From Paratractidigestivibacter sp963658035 (GTDB lineage Bacteria > Actinomycetota > Coriobacteriia > Coriobacteriales > Atopobiaceae), in NCBI GenBank assembly GCA_963658035.1, contig CAVKOL010000086.1, positions 1 to 11,035 on the forward strand: a stretch of 11,035 nt of DNA, written 5' to 3'. The notes under the pieces are model-generated. The model worked only from the letters and a program-made list of their open reading frames with translations, ran no database searches and had not been told where the DNA came from. Both the position numbers and the translations under genes were made by a program. Each line of letters begins with the position of its first letter. The first letter of the stretch is position 1. Below, piece after piece: positions 1 through 6,838 of this stretch.

Positions 1-27
1 GGGTTACGTTATCCGTCAGATAGTAGT
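1..27 (+). repeat. 27-bp perfect direct repeat, copy in module 3 of the surface protein gene
   Basis: These 27 bases are identical to 1927-1953. Both encode the YYLTDNVT strand of the module head, in the same frame. Copies are 1926 bp (642 codons) apart. The equivalent part of module 2 (around 1040-1060) has diverged, so modules 1 and 3 share more recent sequence with each other here than with module 2. Confidence 0.9.
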
Positions 28-2341
28 AGCCCTCCGTCGCGGGGAGACTGTCGGTGCTCTCCCACTTCTTCCAATCGATTTTCCCGCTGTGACCGCCGTC
101 CGTTTTTTCACAACTCGCATCGCCGCAGACGCAGTGGGGGTGCGTGCTTGCCACGAGTTTTAAGCTGTTGCTGGTATCGTCCGCTTGGAATTTAAGGTTC
201 CCGTTGTCGCAGTAGAAGCCCGTGGTTTCGGTCGTGCCGGTGACAACGGTCTGCCCATCCGTTCCGGTGATGTAGACTTCGGCGGTGCTGCCCATGCCAA
301 CCGCAGCGACCGTGATTGTCTTCTCGCCGTCCAGGTAGACATTGTTCGCCGTGCCGCCGCAGACGTTGTTAGCAATTGTTGCGTTGCCGGATATGTTACA
401 GACAGTATGTTCGTTCCCGAAGATATAAACGCCACCGCCGTTTGTGCTGCTGGCAGAGTTGCCGGTGATGCTGCCGCCGGACATAGTGAACGCGTTCTTG
501 TTGTATACGCCGCCGCCGTAATCGGCGGAGTTGCCGGAAATAACGCCGCCGCGCATGTTGAAGTTGCCGCTCCAGCCGGCAATGTCGTTGCCGTCGACGA
601 TCACTCCGCCACCGTATCCGCCGCCGTCGGCGGTGTTTCCGGTGATGCTGCCGGCATACAAATTAAAGTAACTGCCGCAACCAACATACACGGCGCCGCC
701 ACCCTTGCCGCCGGTCGCTTTGTTATTGGAGAACTCACCGCCATACATGTTGAGGCTGCCGCCGCCGAGATTCAGGCCGCCTCCGTCCCAGTTTACGGTG
801 TTGCCGGTGATGCTGCCGTTGTATAGATAAAGCGCGCCGCTACAGGCTATGCCGTTGCCGGTTTCTCCGTCCTTGTGGGTTATTTTGCCAACCTTGGCGG
901 AGTCGGTGGTGCAGTCCGTGATGGTCAGAGTGCCTTTATTGTTAATAACCGACTGCCGGTTTGCGCCGGTGACGGTTTTCCCATTGAGGCAGAGCTTGAT
1001 ATCGACGCCGCTGTCGACCGTCCACACGCTAGAGAGCTGCACATCATTTGCCAGGTAGTAATATCCCGCGTCCGTGGGGAGGCTATCAGTGCCCGTCCAC
1101 CTTGTCCATGTGACGCTTGCGTGCTCCGTATGGTCACCGATGTTTGTCGTGCCGCCGCAGATGCAGTGCTCATGCTCCCGTATCTTTGCCTTTGCCAGCT
1201 TCAGGCCGGCATCGCTATCCGACACCAGCTCATAACCCTCGGCGTCGCAGTAGAAGCCCGTGGGGTCAGTCGTGCCGGTGACGACAGTCTGATCCTCTGC
1301 GCCGGTGATGTAGACCTTGGCAGCGCCGTCCATGGGCTTGCTGCTCTCGACCGCGATTGTTTTGTCGTTGTACAGACAGACGTTGTTGGCCGTGCCACCG
1401 GAGAGAACGCCGTCCGTAATCGTTCCGCCCTTGACGTTGTTGCTGATGACAGCGCTACCGGACACATTGAACGTGCCGCAACTGTACACGCCGCCGCCCT
1501 TGTCATTGCTGCTGTCGCCAGTACTGGCAACACTGTTTTCCGTTATGCTGCCGCCGGACATCGTGAACGTGCCGTTGTTGTACACGCCGCCGCCGTCGGC
1601 CAAGGCAGAGGAGCAGCCGGTGATTTCGCCGCCGTACATGGTGAATGCGCCCCCGTTATAAACACCGGCGCCGTTCAAGCCGCTGACCGCATTTCCCGTT
1701 ATGCTGCCATTCCAGAGGGTGAGCGTGCCTTGGTTGTAGATACCGCGGCCCGTCTCGTCGGAGTTGTGGGTGATTTTGCCGACCTTGGTGCTGTCGGTGG
1801 TGCAATCGGTGATGGCGAGGCTCGCGCCGCCGGCGACGGTGATAACGCCCTTACCGCTTGCGCCAATGATGGTCTTGCCGTTGAGGCAGAGGTTGATATT
1901 GGCGCTGACTCTCCATGTGTCGGAAAGGGTTACGTTATCCGTCAGATAGTAGTCGCCCTCGCTCGTAGGGAGGCTGTCGGTCTTGCCCCAGGCCGTCCAC
2001 TTGACGTCGGCGTGCGCGGTGTCGGTGCAGTCGGCCTTGCCGCAAATGCGGTGGGTGTGGGTGCTGTTCACCGGCGTCTCGTCGTCGGAGGGGGTATCGT
2101 CGCCCGTCAGCGGCTGCTCGTCGCTGAGGCCCTGCTCGTCCGGCGCCTCTTGATCGTCGGCGATGAGGTCAAGGTCGTCCGCCCCCCCTTTGTCGCCATC
2201 GACGCCCTGGTCAGAGACGGTGGCGACGTCGGGCGCAAACGCGTTGCTCGCCGCCTCCACCTGCGCCGCCAGCGCGCTCGTGGGCATGAGCTGCGTCACC
2301 ATGCACAAGGTGAGCAGGACGCTTAGGAACCTCTTCTTCAT
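1..2341 (-). CDS. Large secreted repeat surface protein, N-terminal part (C-terminus outside window)
   Basis: The minus-strand frame is open from ATG at 2341 to the left edge, about 780 codons, so the gene is partial. The start follows a GGAGG ribosome site (2347-2351). The protein starts MKKRFLSVLLTLCMVTQL, a signal peptide ending near SALA-A (residue ~25), then an Asp/Glu-rich linker (~43-93). Three modules follow, headed by HTHRICG (H95), HEHCICG (H390) and HPHCVCG (H734). Each head runs into a W-x-x-W segment, then DSLP...YYLT/A and, in modules 1 and 2, a CLNGKT strand. Gly/Asn-rich units such as GGGVYN-G-FTMSGGSITGN come next, typical of right-handed parallel beta-helix surface proteins of gut Gram-positive bacteria. 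The head residues could bind zinc (inference). Role unknown; adhesion or glycan contact is plausible. Any wall-sorting signal lies outside the window. Long plus-strand frames here are antisense shadows. Confidence 0.9.
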   Translation of the reverse strand, partial: MKKRFLSVLLTLCMVTQLMPTSALAAQVEAASNAFAPDVATVSDQGVDGDKGGADDLDLIADDQEAPDEQGLSDEQPLTGDDTPSDDETPVNSTHTHRICGKADCTDTAHADVKWTAWGKTDSLPTSEGDYYLTDNVTLSDTWRVSANINLCLNGKTIIGASGKGVITVAGGASLAITDCTTDSTKVGKITHNSDETGRGIYNQGTLTLWNGSITGNAVSGLNGAGVYNGGAFTMYGGEITGCSSALADGGGVYNNGTFTMSGGSITENSVASTGDSSNDKGGGVYSCGTFNVSGSAVISNNVKGGTITDGVLSGGTANNVCLYNDKTIAVESSKPMDGAAKVYITGAEDQTVVTGTTDPTGFYCDAEGYELVSDSDAGLKLAKAKIREHEHCICGGTTNIGDHTEHASVTWTRWTGTDSLPTDAGYYYLANDVQLSSVWTVDSGVDIKLCLNGKTVTGANRQSVINNKGTLTITDCTTDSAKVGKITHKDGETGNGIACSGALYLYNGSITGNTVNWDGGGLNLGGGSLNMYGGEFSNNKATGGKGGGAVYVGCGSYFNLYAGSITGNTADGGGYGGGVIVDGNDIAGWSGNFNMRGGVISGNSADYGGGVYNKNAFTMSGGSITGNSASSTNGGGVYIFGNEHTVCNISGNATIANNVCGGTANNVYLDGEKTITVAAVGMGSTAEVYITGTDGQTVVTGTTETTGFYCDNGNLKFQADDTSNSLKLVASTHPHCVCGDASCEKTDGGHSGKIDWKKWESTDSLPATEGYYYLTDNVT
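1927..1953 (+). repeat. 27-bp perfect direct repeat, copy in module 1 of the surface protein gene
   Basis: Identical to bases 1-27 (see that entry). Flanking sequence is also similar (CTGTCGGT follows at about the same distance), showing module duplication or gene conversion within the gene. Confidence 0.9.
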
Positions 2342-2406
2342 TACTTCCTCCGATTAGCAACCAAGCTGTCCGCAGATGGCGGAAGCCCCGGCGGTTTTTG
2401 CATTTT

Positions 2407-2447
2407 TACCTCGGATTATATTAAGGCAAAGCCAGGCTTCTCCGCAC
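2407..2447 (-). repeat. Promoter-region repeat, intact copy
   Basis: This stretch carries the TATAAT box and the GC-rich sequence upstream of it. It aligns with 2603-2634: both start TACCT-CGGATT and end CAAAGCC...TTCTCCGCAC on the plus strand. The second copy lacks about seven bases covering the TATAAT and three further bases. Confidence 0.6.
2415..2420 (-). promoter_or_regulatory. Probable -10 box (TATAAT) of the surface protein gene
   Basis: Reading leftwards, a perfect TATAAT sits about 75 bases upstream of the ATG at 2341, inside an AT-rich island in otherwise GC-rich DNA. No good -35 hexamer is found at 16-18 bases, so the promoter may need an activator or be of another class. The sequence just upstream is duplicated at 2603-2634. 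Confidence 0.5.
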
Positions 2448-2501
2448 AACATCGCCCCCTAAGCGAGGCTTATTTCTCGCCTAGAAACCTGCGCCAAAAT
2501 T

Positions 2502-2726
2502 TGGGCTTGTCAGTACTTTTTACCGAGAAGTGCGCGGGAATCGGGGGTCGTCAGTACTTTTGCGAGCCCCTCAAGCCCGCCCTCGCCCGGCCGCACCTCA
2601 TCTACCTGCGGATTTGCAAAGCCCTTCTCCGCACTAAGGTCTCCGCGGCGAGAAAAACTACTGACGATCCCCGATTCGCGCGCACGCCCTCGCCCAAACC
2701 TACTGACAACCCCCGATTCCCGCGCA
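2502..2726. repeat. Dyad-symmetric cluster of four short repeats
   Basis: Four copies share the core GTCAGTA. Two are on the plus strand (core 2509-2515 and 2550-2556) and two are inverted (core 2659-2665 and 2701-2707). Around the core, 2531-2556 matches the reverse complement of 2701-2726 at 25 of 26 bases and of 2659-2684 at 24 of 26. Spacing within the pairs is 41 and 42 bp. The outer copies read GACAA and the inner ones GACGA/T, so the whole cluster is a large imperfect palindrome with arms of about 55 bp and about 100 bp between them. The 487-base gap 2342-2828 shows no convincing gene. It holds only this cluster, the promoter repeats and the GH3 terminator. Confidence 0.75.
2603..2634 (-). 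repeat. Promoter-region repeat, decayed copy without the -10 box
   Basis: Degenerate duplicate of 2407-2447 in the same orientation, lacking the AT-rich core. It lies at the centre of the dyad-symmetric repeat cluster 2502-2726. No gene starts from it. Confidence 0.55.
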
Positions 2727-2754
2727 CCGCGCGCCCCCAACCCCCGGCGGCGAG

Positions 2755-2791
2755 AAAAAACGGGCGAGCGCCAAACCTCGGCGCCCGCCCG
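2755..2791 (-). terminator. Intrinsic terminator of the GH3 gene
   Basis: Reading leftwards, a 12-base arm (2791-2780), a 7-base loop and a matching arm (2772-2761) form a GC-rich stem with a single A-C mismatch. Six T residues follow (AAAAAA at 2755-2760 on the plus strand). It lies about 40 bases past the GH3 stop codon. A GGCGAGAA octamer overlaps the T-tract. Confidence 0.85.
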
Positions 2792-2828
2792 TCGTGGGGA
2801 GGGTGATGCAAAATCGCCGCGCGACGCG

Positions 2829-5800
2829 TTACTCGGCGCGCTCGGCCTTGCGCTTGACGTGGTTGCGCCAAGCAGTGAAGCCGATGAGGCCCAGGCCCGC
2901 GACGCCAACCACGTTGGCGCCCACGCGCACCTTGCCCGTGAAGCTCAGGTCGTACTTAAGCACGCTGCCCGGCATCGCGCCGTTCATCGCGTTGCTGTTG
3001 GCCGTGAGATACAGCAGGTGGTGCAGCGCCTCGCGAGCATAGTGGTAGTCGGCCGTATTGGTCTTGTCGAAGCTCCACATGCCCATAGAAGAGGCCAGGT
3101 CAAGGTAGGTGAGCTTGGTGTCTCCGCCCGCGCGGATCATCTGCGCCGCGTCCATAAAGACGCCGGTGTTGGCGTTGTCGGTGATGATCCAACCGTCGAA
3201 GCCCCACTCGGTGCGCACGATGCCGGTAAGCAGCTCGTACGAGCCGCCGGTCCACGTGGCGCCAATACGGTTGAAGCCGGTCATGACGCCCTGGCAGGCG
3301 CGGATCGTGGTCGTCGCGTTCTCGTACGTGCCGTCGTCGTTGGTCTTGACGTAGTTGAGCTCGACGTCGCCCACCTTCATGCACATCTCAAACGGCTTGA
3401 GGTAGATCTCGCGCGCAGCCTGCTCGCCCACCCACGTGGCGATGGAGTACTGGCCCTCGCGGTCGCCGCGGTGGTTCTCCTGGTCGTTGAAGGCAAAGTG
3501 CTTGATCGTGGCAAAGAAGCCCTTCTCAGCTGCTCCGTAAATCTGCAGCGAGGCGGTCTTGCCAGAAAGGAAGCTGTCCTCGGAGTAGTACTCGCCGTTG
3601 CGGCCCGAGAAGGCCGTGCGGTGGATGTTCATCGAGGGCGCGTACCAGTTGGTGGCGCCTCCGAGCAGGGCCTCGTTGCCGATCAGGCGGCCGTACTCAA
3701 GCGCCAGGTCCTGGTTGTAGGTCTGCGCGAGCATCAGCGGGCCGGCAAAGGTATAGCCCGTGCCGCCGTAAATCAGGCCCGAGGCGGTGTCGGCGTCGAT
3801 GTTAAACGGCTTGCCCACCGAGTCCAGGTGCTCGGTGCCGTAGCCGCCGCGCGCGATGGACAGGTCGTAGTCGTCGGGGGTCAGCTCGTCCAGAAGGTCG
3901 CTCCACTTGGGGTCGTCATAGGAAAGGCCGCGCAGGTCGGCCAGGGTAAGGCCGTTCTTGGCGCCGTAGACGGGCTCGTCGGTCAAGGTCGAGTCGTCGG
4001 TGGGGTTGCCCGAATCGGTGGAGTCCAGCTTGGCGAGAAGATCGGCGCCGGCCGTCTTGGTGTAGAGAAGCGAGGCGGGCTGGCCGTCGATGGTGCCGTT
4101 GATCTCGTTGCCCCAGGTAGAGACGATGCCCTCAAGAGGGGTGCCGTCGTGGGTGGGGAAGGTACCCTCCCAATCGGCGCGGGTGAGCTGGGTGCCGTCA
4201 AAGGCGGCGTCGGAGAGCTGGTTGGTGATCTCTTCGCCGCTGTAGTCGTCGGTGGCGTAGGTGGTGGTGTCAACCGTGGTGTTGGCGGGCACGTAGGTGG
4301 CGCACATCGCGGCGTTTCCGCTGGTCGCGGTGGCTGCGCCCTTGGCGGCCAGGACGTTGTTGGCGGCGTCGTGCGAGTCGCGGCCGGCGGTGACGTAGTA
4401 GGTGCCCGCGTCCAGGATGTAGGTACCGGCGCCGTTGGCGTCATAGGCCTTGAGCTCGGACTCGTTGAAGGTGACGGTCACGGTCTGGGACTCGCCGGGC
4501 TCCAACTGCTTGGTCTTGGCGTAGCCCACCATCTGCACCGCGGCCTTCTCGACGCCGTTTGCGCGGTCGTAATCGGTGTAGGGGCTTTGGGCATAGAGCT
4601 CCACGACGTCCTTGCCGGCCACGTCGCCGGTGTTGGTGACGGTCACCGTGGCGGTGCACTCCTTGCCCTGCCAAGACGTCGAGAAATCCGACCACTCGAA
4701 GGTGGTGTAGGACAAGCCGTAGCCAAACGGGTAAACGACCTGGCTGTCATAGTCGTAGTCGCCGGCGTTGCCCTGGCCCAGGACCGCGTCCTCGTAACGG
4801 GTCTCGTAGTACTTGTAACCCACGTAGATGCCCTCGGCGTAGCTCACGTAGTTGTACTTGGTAAGGTTGCCATCCTCGTCGGTGTACTGGTAGTCGCCAA
4901 AGTTCTGGGCGGCAGGCGAGCTAAGGGCGTCGGCGGCAAAGGTGTCGACGGTGCGGCCCGAGGGGTTGACGTCGCCCGCAAGGATGCCCGCCAGCGAGTC
5001 CATGCCGTTGGTGCCGGTAGAGGGCACGAGCAGGACCGACTTGATGTTGGGGAACTGAGCCAGCCAGTCGAGCTCGACCACAACGGCCGAGTTCACGATC
5101 ACGATGCCGTTGTCAAAGTTGTCGTTGATGTAGCGCAAGATCTCGAGCTCGGTGGAATCGGGCTCGAGGTAGTTCTTGATTTTATCCTCGTCCTTGGTGG
5201 CGTGGTTGTACATCGAGCGCGGGGCGTCGCGGCCCTCGCCGGCCACGCGCTTCATGACAAAGACGGGCGTGGTGCCCTCGCAAGAGCCCAGCACGTCGGC
5301 GTCCTGCAGCACGCTGAGGGGGCACTCGTTGATCGAGAAGTCCTCGTCGTCGCCGTAGCTCACCGAGCCGGAGCCCTGGACGTAGTCCTTGCCCGCGCCG
5401 TTGGCGTAGAAGTCCTGCAGCGTGGTGTTGGCAGAAAGGCCGTGCGCCTCGAGGGCCGAGTTCAACCCGTCGCTGGTAGACGAGCTGCCGGTCATCATCG
5501 TGAGCATCGACTGAGAGCTGCCCAAGGTTCGAGAGTTGATGCTAAAGAAGCTAAAGGTGGTACCGGCCGCCACGGGCAGGGCCGCGTCGTCGTTCTGCAC
5601 CATGACAACGCCCTCGGCGGCGAGCTGCTGGTCGAGGGCCTTCTCGGCGTCTTTGATGGTCTCGGTGGTGTAGTCGGCCTTGTTGTACTGCAGGTCAAGG
5701 CCGTCGGTCTGGGCCGAGGAGTTGTCCCAGCTCTGGCTAATGCCACCAAAGAGCGAGTCGATCATGCGAGAATAGCCCGGCAACACGGTGTTTGCCGCCG

Positions 5801-5894
5801 CCATCACGACCACCAATACCAGGGCGACCGCGATCTTGACTATGCTCTTGATCACCCGCCCCACTTTGCGGGCCGTGCTAATTTGTCGTGCCAT
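2829..5894 (-). CDS. Membrane-anchored GH3 glycoside hydrolase with swapped domain order (beta-glucosidase-like)
   Basis: A 1021-residue protein. ATG 5894 (MARQISTARK) follows an AGAGG site; an upstream in-frame ATG at 5960 has none. A basic N-terminus leads to a transmembrane helix (~20-37). The alpha/beta domain normally C-terminal in GH3 comes first: EGVVMVQNDDAALPV (94-108), GEGRD (218-222), GDVNPSGRTVDTF, YPFGYGLSYTTFEWS. A fibronectin III-like domain follows (~425-520). The barrel domain, normally N-terminal, comes last: IARGGYG, KHFAFNDQE (K798-E806), GWIITDN with likely nucleophile D906 (SDW in many relatives). A second helix (~991-1009) and a basic tail (RNHVKRKAERAE) end it. Both termini are probably cytoplasmic with the enzyme outside. 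The swapped order is known in some GH3 enzymes, such as Ruminococcus albus beta-glucosidase. Substrate unknown. It has its own terminator and is divergent from a two-component system. Confidence 0.92.
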   Translation of the reverse strand: MARQISTARKVGRVIKSIVKIAVALVLVVVMAAANTVLPGYSRMIDSLFGGISQSWDNSSAQTDGLDLQYNKADYTTETIKDAEKALDQQLAAEGVVMVQNDDAALPVAAGTTFSFFSINSRTLGSSQSMLTMMTGSSSTSDGLNSALEAHGLSANTTLQDFYANGAGKDYVQGSGSVSYGDDEDFSINECPLSVLQDADVLGSCEGTTPVFVMKRVAGEGRDAPRSMYNHATKDEDKIKNYLEPDSTELEILRYINDNFDNGIVIVNSAVVVELDWLAQFPNIKSVLLVPSTGTNGMDSLAGILAGDVNPSGRTVDTFAADALSSPAAQNFGDYQYTDEDGNLTKYNYVSYAEGIYVGYKYYETRYEDAVLGQGNAGDYDYDSQVVYPFGYGLSYTTFEWSDFSTSWQGKECTATVTVTNTGDVAGKDVVELYAQSPYTDYDRANGVEKAAVQMVGYAKTKQLEPGESQTVTVTFNESELKAYDANGAGTYILDAGTYYVTAGRDSHDAANNVLAAKGAATATSGNAAMCATYVPANTTVDTTTYATDDYSGEEITNQLSDAAFDGTQLTRADWEGTFPTHDGTPLEGIVSTWGNEINGTIDGQPASLLYTKTAGADLLAKLDSTDSGNPTDDSTLTDEPVYGAKNGLTLADLRGLSYDDPKWSDLLDELTPDDYDLSIARGGYGTEHLDSVGKPFNIDADTASGLIYGGTGYTFAGPLMLAQTYNQDLALEYGRLIGNEALLGGATNWYAPSMNIHRTAFSGRNGEYYSEDSFLSGKTASLQIYGAAEKGFFATIKHFAFNDQENHRGDREGQYSIATWVGEQAAREIYLKPFEMCMKVGDVELNYVKTNDDGTYENATTTIRACQGVMTGFNRIGATWTGGSYELLTGIVRTEWGFDGWIITDNANTGVFMDAAQMIRAGGDTKLTYLDLASSMGMWSFDKTNTADYHYAREALHHLLYLTANSNAMNGAMPGSVLKYDLSFTGKVRVGANVVGVAGLGLIGFTAWRNHVKRKAERAE

Positions 5895-5916
5895 ATCGTT
5901 TCCTCTCTTCCCGTGC

Positions 5917-5937
5917 GCCCGGCGCCGATCGCCGGGC
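5917..5937 (-). promoter_or_regulatory. GC hairpin just upstream of the GH3 ribosome site
   Basis: A perfect 8-bp all-GC stem (5917-5924 with 5930-5937) and a 5-base loop lie about 10 bases upstream of the GH3 ribosome site. No T-tract follows, so it is not an obvious terminator. It could affect translation or mRNA stability (inference). Confidence 0.5.
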
Positions 5938-5968
5938 CCTTTGCGCCACAGAGGCGCCAATCATGCAC

Positions 5969-6028
5969 GTTCAGGGTAGGTTCAGTGGGCGCGCGGCGGC
6001 GGCGCGTGACAGAATCGGTTAGGGTTAG
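5969..6028. promoter_or_regulatory. Candidate regulator-binding repeats in the GH3 / two-component divergent region
   Basis: Two GTTCAG hexamers (5969-5974 and 5980-5985) lie exactly 11 bp apart, one helical turn. Two tandem GGTTAG hexamers (6017-6022 and 6023-6028) follow. LytTR proteins usually bind short GTT-containing direct repeats, so these are candidate sites for the adjacent regulator. The match to a published LytTR consensus is loose. No convincing -35/-10 pair is seen for either gene. Confidence 0.3.
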
Positions 6029-6067
6029 TGACGTTTTTCGCACCGTGTGGGATTGGAGGGCCAGGCC

Positions 6068-6838
6068 TTGGCGCTGTACCGGGTTTTGATAGTCGAGGAC
6101 ACGCCGGAAGAGGCCGAGCTTCTGGCCTCCTACCTGCGGCGGTATGCGCAGGACCGGGCGGGCGCGGCGGGCGGCGGCGCGGCCGGGGCGGCGGCGAGCG
6201 GCGGCGAGAAGGCCGTGGAGTTCGCCGTCACGATCCTGCCCTCTGCCCTGGAGTTCATCAACTCGACCCACAGCGCCGACCTGGTCTTTATGGACATCGA
6301 CATGCCCGGCATCAACGGCATGGAGGCCGCACAGATCTTTCGCGGCTACGACGCCCAGACGCCCCTCATCTTTGTGACCAACCTCGCCCAGTACGCCGTG
6401 CGCGGGTACTCGGTCGACGCGCTGGACTTTGTGGTCAAGCCCGTGAGCTACCCCGATTTTGCCATGCGCATGGACCGGGCGCTGCGCATCATGGAGCGAA
6501 ACCACGCGGCCACGATCGCGCTGCCCACAGCCTCTGGCCTGCGGGTTGTTTCTCAGCGAGAGGTGCTTTACGTCGACTTGCTGCGCCACGACGTGCAGTA
6601 CCACCTGGCCGACGGTTGCGTGCTTTCGGAGCGCGGCAGCCTCAAGGCGGTTGGCGAGAAGCTCGACGAGTCGCTGTTCTTGCGCATATCGGCGGGGTGC
6701 TTGGTCAACATGGGGCAGGTCACGAACATCGGCAGCGGCAGCGTGACGGTGGCCGACGGGACCGAGCTCTTCTTTAGCCGCTCGCAGCGACGCGCGGCGC
6801 TGGAGCGCCTGGCCAACTACGTGGGAAGAAGCCTGTGA
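6068..6838 (+). CDS. LytTR-family response regulator
   Basis: A DNA-binding response regulator of 256 residues. I chose TTG 6068 because GGAGGG (6055-6060) lies 7 bases before it and it gives MALYRVLIVED, the usual start of a receiver. GTG 6047 is an in-frame alternative. The receiver (~1-130) shows acidic residues E10/D11, phospho-acceptor D76 in LVFMDIDMPGINGME, and K124 in DFVVKP. A Gly/Ala-rich stretch of ~20 residues (about 33-50) is inserted after the first helix. The C-terminal LytTR domain (~155-250) contains EVLYVDLLRHDVQYHL and FLRISAGCLVNMGQV. The stop codon overlaps the kinase start (TGATG), so the two are co-translated. Its targets may include the divergent GH3 gene or its own promoter. 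Confidence 0.93.
   Translation: MALYRVLIVEDTPEEAELLASYLRRYAQDRAGAAGGGAAGAAASGGEKAVEFAVTILPSALEFINSTHSADLVFMDIDMPGINGMEAAQIFRGYDAQTPLIFVTNLAQYAVRGYSVDALDFVVKPVSYPDFAMRMDRALRIMERNHAATIALPTASGLRVVSQREVLYVDLLRHDVQYHLADGCVLSERGSLKAVGEKLDESLFLRISAGCLVNMGQVTNIGSGSVTVADGTELFFSRSQRRAALERLANYVGRSL

Noticed and set aside
185..2326. Long plus-strand frames (185-826 and 875-2326)
   Set aside because: They are antisense shadows of the surface protein gene, which has a signal peptide, a ribosome site and regular repeats on the minus strand.
2502..2726. CRISPR array
   Set aside because: There are only four copies, in inverted rather than direct orientation, with related spacers and no cas genes.
2501..2908. 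Small genes in the 2342-2828 gap (frames on both strands)
   Set aside because: They run through the repeat cluster and the GH3 terminator, have no ribosome sites and show low-complexity Arg/Pro/Ala translations.
6017..6028. Telomere-like GGTTAG tandem
   Set aside because: Only two units in a bacterial intergenic region; more likely a chance or regulatory repeat.
2859..6089. A plus-strand open frame of 1076 codons covering the whole GH3 region
   Set aside because: It is antisense to the GH3 gene, whose protein has clear domains. Its translation is Val/Gly/Ala-rich with no family motif, as expected from GC-rich codon bias on the opposite strand.
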